NCBI GenBank assembly: GCA_036245525.1
Contig: BTPG01000004.1
Span: forward strand, 160,070,552-160,134,551
Direction: 5' to 3'
Origin: Semisulcospira habei
Taxonomy: Eukaryota; Mollusca; Gastropoda; Semisulcospiridae
DNA: 64,000 bases
The notes below the pieces were generated by a model. It did no database searches. It worked only from the letters and a program-made list of their open reading frames with translations, and was not told the DNA's origin. Positions within the stretch are counted from its first letter, which is position 1, and each line of letters opens with the position of its first letter. A program made the translations under genes and the position numbers. Of the stretch, positions 56,301-64,000 are shown one piece after another.

Positions 56301-58389
56301 TGACTAAGTGCCAAAAGGTGCTCTCACAAAGAGGACAACTGGGTTGAAAATCAAAGTGTGACATAAAGTACCAGAAAATGTATCAAGTGATGTACACTGT
56401 ATTGGCAATGTGTTTGTAAAAAAAAAAAGATAATATCTGAAATGGTTTTTGAGAAAATGGCTGTTAAGATTTGTAAGTCTGGATATGTCGGACATCAGGT
56501 ATTGTGACATAGTGCCTTTAAATTAGTGGGATAAAAAACCACAAATCAGTTTCTAAACAGTTAAAATAATAAGTAGTGGTCACAATTGACCTATCCAAAC
56601 AATTACTGCTTTTTGGCTTAGAATGTTCTAATCCCCGAACATGATTTGTGTTGCAATACCTGACATCCGACCATATTCAATTTTTAAAACATTTTTAAAA
56701 CATCCTACAACCAAGAAAAACACACTTTGTCATGTTATATACCACTCACAGGAATACATGCACACATTAGAGCACAATGGGAGTCTATCTTTGCTGCCCA
56801 AATATATTTATTGGCAGTCAGGGCCAGAATTTGTAACTTATGTCAAACATCAGGATTGCAGCAGATATCCCCAGAATAGTTATCAGAAGCCACAAACACA
56901 AAGCCTTTCCCCCAGTTTCAAGCTACAATACTTAACAAACAAAACAGATATGAAGAACAAACTGCATACAGCTTTCTGATGTAATATACATGATGAAACA
57001 TGACGTGCTAAACAGTCTGCGCCCGAAAAAATAAAACAAATATTCAAATAAGTTTTATCTGTGTACAGGCTAATGCACTATTTTAACTCTGACCCTCAGA
57101 TTTAGAAGGTCCTAATGGCTATGCAACTGGTTGTCCAAAATGGCTCATTTTAACAGTGCCTTTGCCCCCAAAAGTTCTACAATCCATATGTGTTGAACGT
57201 CAGGATTGCAGCAGCAAATGTTGGCACAAGCCTGACGTCCGATACATTTTTTATCATTGCATTATTATGTTATGAAATTCACCTGTTTCTTGATCTCATT
57301 ATCTTACGTTTGCGTCACAACAACTGCACGTCTCCATCAAACGACAAAAATACATCGGTGACCCGTGTTCATTCAAATAACTCATTTACCAACTTGCATC
57401 GATTGGAGGTCAGATTTGCGACACGTGTTCGCGATCGAACGTCAGGTTGCTACAGCCATAAAATTTGTTATCACAAGAAATCATCTTCATTCTCCAACCT
57501 ACTGCCTAAAATCGGTGCTGGAGTCTCGGGCGATTCAAACTCTTAAAAATGGTCCCTTACAATAAACATTTGGCTCTTTATTTTGTCTATGATTACACTC
57601 GAACGTCAGAAGTGATCGAACGTCAGATTTATGAAAACAGTTGCGACAAAATGTCACGAGTTGTAGCTCTCCATTGACAAACCGGACATTCAAAACAACC
57701 ACGCTGGAATGTGGCCCATAATGCATCTATCATAACCGGACGATCGTAGACCAAAAAAACCCAAAACAACTTTGTTAAACTTGTCAAATAGTTGAACGTC
57801 AGATCTTGCGACAAAAACTGGCCGCTCACAATTTTTTTTGCCAGCTTAGAAAACTGTGACGGAAAAGTAAATTTAAAGCATATAAAATATTCAACGAAAG
57901 TGAAACAACGCAATGACGCCATTTCCGGTTTGGGTCAGCGTGCCTTTCGCTAGCACAAGTTTGCGGAAATTAAGATGCTGCTGTTGCGACAAATCTGACG
58001 TCCGACAGTGGCTACTTTCAAGAGCAATAAACAAAAGCATGGCTTGCCTTCAAATCTGGGAAATACACGGATTATAAGATCAATCTTCCCTGAACATATG
58101 GGCATGGTTGGCACCAGGTTTGTTATTGTTGCCTTACACGCGAGATCAAAACAGACCGACGGCATGTCATTGTCCGCTTTTCCGGGCCGATTTTTATTGG
58201 TGAATTCTGGCGTTTTACAGTATACTCACCAAACGGCTTTACCTTAGGTGCAGAAATTATTGCCAGTATATCTTCAATCATTCACACACACATTGCACTT
58301 GTTAAAGTCAACACGTGTCTTTTTAAACAGATTTTAGTTTCACGCAAAAGAGATCACTCACTTTTTGCTCACCTTTTGGCACTTAGTCA
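56301..58389. mobile_element. Non-autonomous DNA transposon with TA duplication, inside the capsid gene
   Basis: 2,089 bp with terminal inverted repeats TGACTAAGTGCCAAAAGGTG at 56301-56320 and 58370-58389, flanked by TA (56299-56300 and 58390-58391). Removing the element and one TA joins the capsid gene in frame. The interior holds many copies of a GAACGTCAG(A/G)TT-type motif (57190-58010), often followed by TGCGACA, and inverted CTGACGTCCGA forms. No transposase is seen. The TA duplication fits the Tc1/mariner superfamily. Confidence 0.88.
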
Positions 58390-59606
58390 TATATGTTTAT
58401 TGCTGCAGCAGTTTCAACCTTCTTTTGTATCTGAATTGAAATCCCATCACTGCCATTTTCAACAGTTCGACCTGACCCATGAAGGTAGTCGTCGTCCGTA
58501 CTACGAAGGTCTAACCACAGTGCATACTTATTTGTAAGGTATTGTCCGATCCTTACGTCATACAGATGTAGATCTTTGCACGCAATGTTTGCAGGTTTAT
58601 CTCTAATCCTTCCACCCACAAAATACTTTGTGATCTCATCGTAGTGCTGGTATGGTAACAAACCTGAAGCGTACACTTGATTAGGACGGCCTTCGATTGT
58701 GCAAGACAAATGTGTAATCTTTGGATTGTAGAATTTTTCTGAATCTCTTTTGTATGGGCCTGCTGGTTCAACAAACAACATAAGAATACCTTTCAGTGAC
58801 CTGGCAGGTGTGTTCAAGTTTATATTCCACATTGGGTCACTCTTGTCTTTGGGTATTAAACTATGTCTAATCACACGGTCATAATAAATCGGCAGTCTTG
58901 ACTGGTACTGATTTTGCATGAATCTAGCTAGTTCAGTGTGTGTGACAATTTCATATTCCAAGGAAATGTTAGAGATCTTATATGTTGCACTAAGATCAGA
59001 TGATTTAATAACTTTGGAGTAGTCATTGAAAGTTAGTTCAAAGCTCAGACGGTCATTCAGTGCCCCTTGATAATAAGGCAAGTGTGCTGTTAGGATTTCA
59101 AACTCAAGTGGAATGTAAAATCTGGTTCCGTATGTTTCTGCTATAATAACGTCATTGGCTGCTGACGTTGATTTATCCGCTGCATCAATTCTAAGTTTAC
59201 CAACATTATCAGATTGTATGCCTTGGTAAATACGATCTTCTCGTTCTTCTCTTGTGAGCCAAAGATCTTTGTAACAGTAGAACACATCTGAGTCGTCAAG
59301 ACTAAACACTTCCTGTCCTTCAAGTTTTACTTTAATAGTTCTAACAATTGCTCTGCCTAGATTGTTAACTAGTGTTCTGTTCACATCTGCGTCTGATGAT
59401 AGTTCGATATTAAATGCTAGGCGTGCAGTGCCAGGAACAATAACGTCACTGGGGCCTAGGTTTGGAAACTTGACTGTAAGAGTTTGGTTCTGGTCTATGG
59501 TACTTGGATTGTTTGTGATGACTATCGATTGTCGAATGGCCTTAACACCCAGAGGCTCACGTAGTTTTCTGTATGGGTCTAACTTTGATCCGTAAGACTG
59601 TGTCAT
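58383..59606 (-). pseudogene. Major capsid protein candidate (double jelly-roll type), C-terminus cut off
   Basis: 407 codons from an ATG at 59606 (after ATAATAAAA) to a stop created by the transposon end at 58383-58385. The residues are beta-rich throughout. Notable blocks are IDQNQTLTVKFPNLG, NNLGRAIVRTIKVKLEGQEV and LPYYQGALNDRLSFELTFND, and near the end a YALWLDLRS stretch. Length, composition and position beside the packaging ATPase suit the hexon-like capsid protein of Polintons and adintoviruses. Fold assignment is inferred, not computed. The start at 59606 is preferred over one five codons upstream because of the leader motif. Apart from the transposon no lesion is seen. Confidence 0.75.
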
Positions 59607-60369
59607 TTTTATTATGCACAATAAAAAATAATAAATTAATAAAACAATGGCAGCGGGAGGATTTGGTCATGAAGATTTTGAAATGGATGGCGTGTATGAT
59701 TTTGGTAATACAACAGATATGACAGATATGACTGGTACAAGAAATATTACAGTTTACGCCACGAACTTTTAGAAACCAAAGTGAACTCGTTTTATGATCA
59801 TGTTGGTGGCCGCCCAGACAACGTAGATCCTAATCAGTTTGAACTTGATGGCAAGGGTCATTTATATTTAAATACTGTTGACAAAGGAAAAGTACTATTG
59901 ACTAACAAAAAAGACCCTAGTAAGTTTAGGGCATTAAGTACAATAAAAAATGAAGGTGGTGTTGGTGCCTTGCGTCAACTTGGAATTCATGCCAAGACTG
60001 GTTAGTGTTCTTCACGACACGCAAAGTTACCAACAGGGCAAGAAATTGAAATGGCACCAGTAACAAGCCTACCAGAAATAGCAAACACAGTGATACAAGA
60101 AACTTCATTTACTGAAGGACAATTAAATGATGCTATGAAAACAATATAAGACCCACCTTTGTCAATGCGGGAGATTATAGGGTTGGATAAATCTCTACAG
60201 ACGATAAGAGGTGAGATGGTAAATAATGTTGCCAAACTGGGTGAGCTTGATAAACACATAGAACGTGAAAAAGAAAAACTGGCTACCGCAGACAATGGAA
60301 ATCTTGACACGGAAATGAAAGAAATAATCCAACACAGATTAAATGATTTGCAGATAGAAAGATCAGGAA

Positions 60370-60756
60370 TTGATTGATTGATTGTACATTGCTTAACGTC
60401 CCGACAGCAACAAGGCTTTCTCAGGACGTGCCTGCACTGCTTGTGAAAAAAAACTAAACAGAAAATTGAATGTATGTCGCCAGCCGGTCAAATACATTAA
60501 ATAAACCTACAACATGGGGCATAAATAAAGCTAAGACCATTTAGCAACACACATCCAATATCAAGAGCTACAGGCAGTGCAGACAGTAGGGAGAGTTTTA
60601 AAAAGGCAAATACAGGTGAATGGACAAAGGGTAGACAGAAACACATGCCCCAGAATAGAGAGAAAAACCCACCCTGTGGGGCTGACCAGGGTGACCCTGG
60701 GAACTAAAAAATACCTAACCCCACCCAAGTCCCCCAGGGCAGACCCGGGTGGGGGA
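60370..60756 (-). mobile_element. SINE-like element, copy 8
   Basis: Duplication AGAAAGATCAGGAA at 60356-60369 and 60757-60770, in the coiled-coil gene. Nearly identical to copy 6. Confidence 0.95.
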
Positions 60757-61053
60757 AGAAAGATCAGGAAGGTTAGAAGTGATTAGTATTGGGAGAGAAA
60801 AACTGAAATCACAAGTTAACAGGATTAGAGAAACTATTCAGAAAATACTTCACGAAGACACAACTCTGACTGAGAGATTGAAAACACTTTTCAGAGAGCA
60901 GGGTATTACAATTGCTAGTTTAATTACTGCTCTTGGGTTTATTATCAGTACTGTTGTGTTAGCTGTCTCTGGGGGACCTGGGGTTAGTGGTTCTCTGCCT
61001 CCAGCACCGCCAGGCCCCCCGACTCCAACAGACCCAAAAGATTTACAGTCATG

Positions 61054-61278
61054 ATTGATTGATTGATTGTACATTGCTTAACGTCCCGACAGCAACAAGG
61101 CTTTCTCAGGACGTGCCTGCACTGCTTGTGAAAAAAAAATAAACAGAACATTGAATGTATGTCGCCATCCGGTCAAATACGTTAAATAAACCTAACACAT
61201 GGGGCCTAAATAAAGCTAAGACCATTTAGCAACACACATCCAATATCAAGAGCTACAGGCAGTGCAGACAGTAGGGAG
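61054..61278 (-). mobile_element. SINE-like element, copy 9, 5'-truncated, in tandem with copy 10
   Basis: Only the 3' 225 bp or so, ending in the AATC tail. It is joined directly to a full copy at 61279, and one duplication (GATTTACAGTCATG at 61040-61053 and 61666-61679) flanks the pair. Confidence 0.92.
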
Positions 61279-61665
61279 ATTGATTGATTGTACGTTGCTT
61301 AACGTCCCGACAGCAACAAGGCTTTCTCAGGACGTGCCTGCACTGCTTGTGAAAAAAAAAAAAAACTAAACAGAAAATTGAATGTATGTCACCAGCCGGT
61401 CAAATACGTTAAATAAACCTACAACATGGGGCCTAAATAAAGCTAAGACTGTCTAGCAACACACATCCAACATCAAGAGCTACAGGCAGTGCAGACAGTT
61501 GGGAGAGTTTTAAAAAGACAAATACAGGTGAATGGACCAAGGGTAGACAGAAACACATGCCCCAGAATAGAAAGGAAACCCACCCTGTGGGGCTGACCAG
61601 GGTGACCCTGGGAACTAAAAAGTACCTAACCCCACCCAGGTCCCCCAGGGCAGACCCGGGTGGGG
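61279..61665 (-). mobile_element. SINE-like element, copy 10
   Basis: Full length but distinct from copy 9 in sequence (for example tacgttgctt, 'gtcaccagccgg'). On the minus strand the order is full copy 10, its AATC tail, then truncated copy 9. This suggests that copy 9 inserted into the tail of copy 10. Confidence 0.92.
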
Positions 61666-61869
61666 GATTTACAGTCATGGGTAAAGAAACAACTGTCTCA
61701 CATATCAGACTTGCTTAAGAAATTGGCTGTGAAAGCAATAGACACTTTGCCCGGCATAATTGGCACTGTTGTTAGTTGGCTTATCACTACTACAGCAAAG
61801 GTAGTTGGTTTTATGGCGGAGCATGTGTGGATCTTTCTGGTTACAGTAGGAGGGTTGATGGTGGGTTAT

Positions 61870-63108
61870 TTAATGAAACAGATAAAGAAGTAATACCCCT
61901 AATCCTGTTAGACCTATTACCAATGCAGTTCTTTCTGACTCATGTGTGTCAGGGGTTGACTGTACTGGTTGTATGAGTGCCGGTGTTGGGGCCGGGGCCG
62001 GGGGTGTTACTGTCTGTAATGGTTTTAATGACTGAACATGTGTGGTTGTGGCCCCCAAGTTTACAGATTGATTAAGACCGAGTTTTTGACCAACACCTGC
62101 AACAATGATTTCATTATTATAATTTGTTATTGTCCCCATTTGGAGTTGAAGGTCAGATGGTAACATGTATAACCCGATGCCGACTACAAAGTCAACTTTT
62201 GATCTCGCATATCTGAGAACGTCTTGGTAGCGCTGTATGCTTGATGGTAGATCGACTGTTGAATTAATTGAATCTTCCAGGTTTGCGAGAAATTGTTTTT
62301 GTGCCTTGAACTTCCCACTTCCATTCAAAATATTTGATTTTGTTAGTGACTGTGCACCTAGTATACACCAGACATATGTTCTGATTGACTCATTTACGCG
62401 CTCGACTCCTGCTTGAGTAAACCCGTCAGTTTTATCTAAAATAAATTTGGTCCATGCATTAGACTGTTTCTGTTCAATGGAACCTATCCAGACTTCATAT
62501 TTAGATGAGAATGAAGTGTAACCAGGATAATAATCTTGAGGGTATTGTCTGTGACTCATAGCGTAATATAATGTACCCATACCATTGTGATCATCAAGTT
62601 TTTGTGTGAAGTCATACTTTGTACTGATGTTAAATTCATTACAGATGCGTTCAAACGCTTTCATATCCATAGGGTTATTAAACCTGTTGAAACTGGATTC
62701 AGTTGGTAATGGGGTATGCAGTTCTGACAAAATACGTCTAAGCTGGTAATAAACATGGAAACGATAGACAGACTTAATTAGTTTGTTTGAGTGATTCAAA
62801 TGGTCTGTAAAAGAAACCCCACAGCCAGTAGTTGAGCATAGTATAGCAAAGTTAAGTTGGTTCTGAAACATCTGTAGTGGACTTGAGGACCACTTTCTTG
62901 CAGTAGCATCATCTGTTATTGGAGGGTTTAGGCAATGATCAAACGGATTTGGTACTTTGACTTGGAATAAATCTTGTTCACTTACAGCTATGTCGAGCTG
63001 ATTTAGTTGAATTATTTTCTGTTCATAAGTAGGTGCAACATTATATTTGGCATCCACGTTAAATTGTAATGCGTTTGTAGTGGTAATGGTTGGCGATTTA
63101 AATTCCAT
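61870..63108 (-). CDS. 412-aa virus-element protein with C-terminal membrane anchor
   Basis: ATG at 63108 (after ATATAAAAAAGG). The first 310 residues form an apparently globular domain with FNVDAKYNVAPTYEQK, KVPNPFDHCLNPPITD, a CSTTGCGVSF block and NESIRTYVWCILGAQS. A Pro/Thr/Ala-rich stalk (about 355-385) and one membrane segment (TALVIGLTGLGVLLLYL) follow at the very end. This layout suits a virion surface or membrane-anchored structural protein, which is an inference. The open frame is intact over its full length, unlike most neighbours. It diverges from gene A at 63109 and overlaps the coiled-coil gene by 24 bp at the 3' end. Confidence 0.75.
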   Translation of the reverse strand: MEFKSPTITTTNALQFNVDAKYNVAPTYEQKIIQLNQLDIAVSEQDLFQVKVPNPFDHCLNPPITDDATARKWSSSPLQMFQNQLNFAILCSTTGCGVSFTDHLNHSNKLIKSVYRFHVYYQLRRILSELHTPLPTESSFNRFNNPMDMKAFERICNEFNISTKYDFTQKLDDHNGMGTLYYAMSHRQYPQDYYPGYTSFSSKYEVWIGSIEQKQSNAWTKFILDKTDGFTQAGVERVNESIRTYVWCILGAQSLTKSNILNGSGKFKAQKQFLANLEDSINSTVDLPSSIQRYQDVLRYARSKVDFVVGIGLYMLPSDLQLQMGTITNYNNEIIVAGVGQKLGLNQSVNLGATTTHVQSLKPLQTVTPPAPAPTPALIQPVQSTPDTHESERTALVIGLTGLGVLLLYLFH

Positions 63109-63831
63109 CCTTTTTTATATGAGATAATAAAAAATTTTATTACCTTAACAAATCTTGACACAAGCAAACCAGTGTGGTTAACTAATGGGATTGATAATCG
63201 AGATGGTAGCAAGGCTGTTGCTATCCATGAAATGTTCTATACAGTAAAATGGTTTAATGTAGAAGATGATATATATAATAAAGTAATTTTTGGTGGTAAG
63301 ACTGAAGCTTTACCGCCTGGGTATTATGACTTTTGTACTATAGCTGAATGGTTTCAAAGTAATTTTAAAATTAAAGCAACTTTAAATCCAGCTAACCTAT
63401 TTGTTACATTAGAATTTCTGACACAAGATTGGTTAAGGATCTCAGATAGATTTGCATATTTACTTGGATTTTATATTGATGAAGATTGGTTGAGATCAGA
63501 TGAAGCTATGTTTGATATTATAACAATGAAGACAAAAAAACTTAAAATAACTGGAAAACGCCCTGTTTATTTGGCAGTACACACAGTATTTAATGTGTAT
63601 TTAAAAGAACTAAACACGACTGAAAATGTACACAATGGAAACCCTTCATCTTAGTTGAGATGTGTGCCAGCTGGAACTGCACCCTATTGTGAAAGTGTGG
63701 TTGTTAGATTTCCTGCACAGTTTAAGAAATTAGGTTCTAGTTTCTTTGAGTCACTGTGTATATCTGTAACTAATCAAGATGACAAACCAGTTGTTATGCA
63801 TGATTTTAGTGTAGTGTTAGAAGTTAAATAA
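63109..63831 (+). pseudogene. Virus-like gene A (locus 1), start lost and one nonsense codon
   Basis: The frame is open from 63109 and its first ATG is at 63172. Residues homologous in style begin earlier (LTNLDTSKPVWLTNG), behind an AATAAAAAAT motif with no ATG, so the original start codon seems mutated. Blocks: AVAIHEMFYTVKW, a G-YYDFCTIAE stretch and AVHTVFNVYLKE. A TAG at 63652-63654 interrupts, then the same frame continues (VRFP, SLCISVTNQD, MHDF) to a TAA at 63829. The decayed homologue is at 18150-18980. I recall relatives in invertebrate Polinton-like elements; the function is unknown, probably structural. Confidence 0.75.
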
Positions 63832-63852
63832 TTTTATTTTTGTTTATAAAAA

Positions 63853-64000
63853 ATGAGTGGTGGTCCAAAGCGAACAATCATACCAACTGCGTGTCCGGTA
63901 ACAGAGTTAAAAGATTTGGCTGATGTACAGGATTTTGAGAAGGAGGGAGAAGTAGGGGAGGTGTATGGTTTTGAACTTGATTCCACTGGCATGTACAAGA
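63853..64000 (+). CDS. Virus-like gene B (locus 1), runs off the window
   Basis: ATG at 63853 after TTTATAAAAA. The first 49 codons are open (MSGGPKRTIIPTACPV, then ELKDL, EKEGEVGEVYGFELD). It parallels the decayed gene at 18992. The remainder is outside the window. Confidence 0.75.
   Translation, partial: MSGGPKRTIIPTACPVTELKDLADVQDFEKEGEVGEVYGFELDSTGMYK

Larger units (their letters stand above)
59647..61893 (+). pseudogene. Long coiled-coil membrane protein of the virus element, split by SINE-like copies
   Basis: ATG at 59647 after TTAATAAAACA. The acidic N-terminus breaks by frameshift near 59750. 59760-60003 (HVGGRPDNVDPNQFEL to GIHAKTG) is a small domain, and another shift lies near 60005. 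From about 60012 the frame is open except for a TAA at 60147. The core (60159-60369 and 60757-61053) is a long coiled coil with MREIIGLDKSLQTIRGE, then FREQGITIASLITALGF and a Pro-rich linker. 61680-61893 adds SWVKKQLSHI and two membrane-type segments. Two SINE-like insertions split it. The 3' end overlaps the 412-aa gene tail to tail. I recall relatives in other invertebrate elements; the role is unknown and may be a penton- or fibre-like component. Confidence 0.75.
48750..64000. mobile_element. Polinton/Maverick-type (adintovirus-like) endogenous virus, locus 1
   Basis: Polymerase, retroviral-type integrase, packaging ATPase and capsid candidate together define a Polinton/Maverick-type element. 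Gene order on the plus axis: PolB >, < integrase, < 116 aa, < 76 aa, < 154 aa, < 175 aa, < 119 aa, < ATPase, < MCP, coiled-coil protein >, < 412 aa, gene A >, gene B >. No adenain-type protease was recognised. The left boundary lies between the (TTTA)n run and 48968, and the right boundary is beyond the window, so terminal repeats cannot be compared. The element is broken by at least five later insertions and many small lesions. Confidence 0.85.

Noticed and set aside
58553..58774. Short minus-strand frame inside the capsid gene
   Set aside because: Out-of-frame shadow of the capsid reading frame.
577..61700. Recurring 65-80 codon frames beginning MQTVGRVLKRQIQVNG
   Set aside because: All are the same stretch of the SINE-like element read in reverse. 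There is no sign of selection, and the frame ends run into random flanks.

Overview
This is eukaryotic (animal) nuclear DNA, most likely from a mollusc and plausibly a gastropod. Two host genes are readable: three in-phase exons of a SURF6-like nucleolar gene (8755-12839, minus) and a large exon of a LAP1/TOR1AIP-like nuclear-envelope gene (21207-22283, minus). Nearly everything else is mobile DNA. The mollusc call is an inference from the repeat mix (RTE and I-type LINEs, a tRNA-derived SINE, a dispersed GACCTTGACCTT-rich repeat). It was not tested by any search. Two 500-N scaffold gaps lie at 150-649 and 17650-18149.

Layout. 1-4.2 kb: a possible recombinase tail, a gap, and an RTE LINE (minus) cut by a SINE-like element. 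4.2-8.7 kb: fold-back MITEs and dispersed repeats. 8.7-12.9 kb: SURF6, whose introns hold MITEs and a hAT relic inserted inside a MITE. 12.9-17.6 kb: more MITEs and an inverted repeat with arms of about 0.8 kb. 18.1-20.9 kb: a decayed fragment of a virus-like Polinton element. 21.2-22.5 kb: LAP1. 23.7-35.4 kb: what may be one I-type LINE, split by a full-length RTE with 14-bp target duplications, two SINE-like copies and a Rex1-like LINE; the RTE carries a third SINE-like copy. 37.3-39.75 kb: a long fold-back element with a different retro-insertion in each arm. 42.5-46.1 kb: internally deleted RTE copies, a dead Tc1-like transposase and a short MITE. 46.1-48.7 kb: microsatellites and a tRNA-derived SINE.

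From about 48.97 kb to the window end lies a Polinton/Maverick-type (adintovirus-like) endogenous virus. Its parts are a family-B DNA polymerase (plus), a retroviral-type integrase, several small membrane or coiled-coil proteins, an FtsK/A32-type packaging ATPase and a major-capsid-protein candidate (all minus). After these come a long coiled-coil membrane protein (plus), a 412-residue membrane-anchored protein (minus) and two further plus-strand genes. The minus-strand genes are packed like an operon, and many start codons follow an ATAAAA-type motif. The element is inactive in this assembly. The polymerase has frameshifts and a nonsense codon, a 232-bp RTE fragment splits the integrase, and a TA-flanked 2.09-kb DNA transposon cuts off the end of the capsid gene. 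SINE-like copies split the coiled-coil gene twice. The last two genes recur in the decayed copy at 18.15-19.83 kb, so the host carries at least two loci of this virus lineage.

A SINE-like family of about 385 bp links the regions. Ten copies in the window insert into LINEs, into both virus copies and into a fold-back element, and most have 11-15 bp target duplications.
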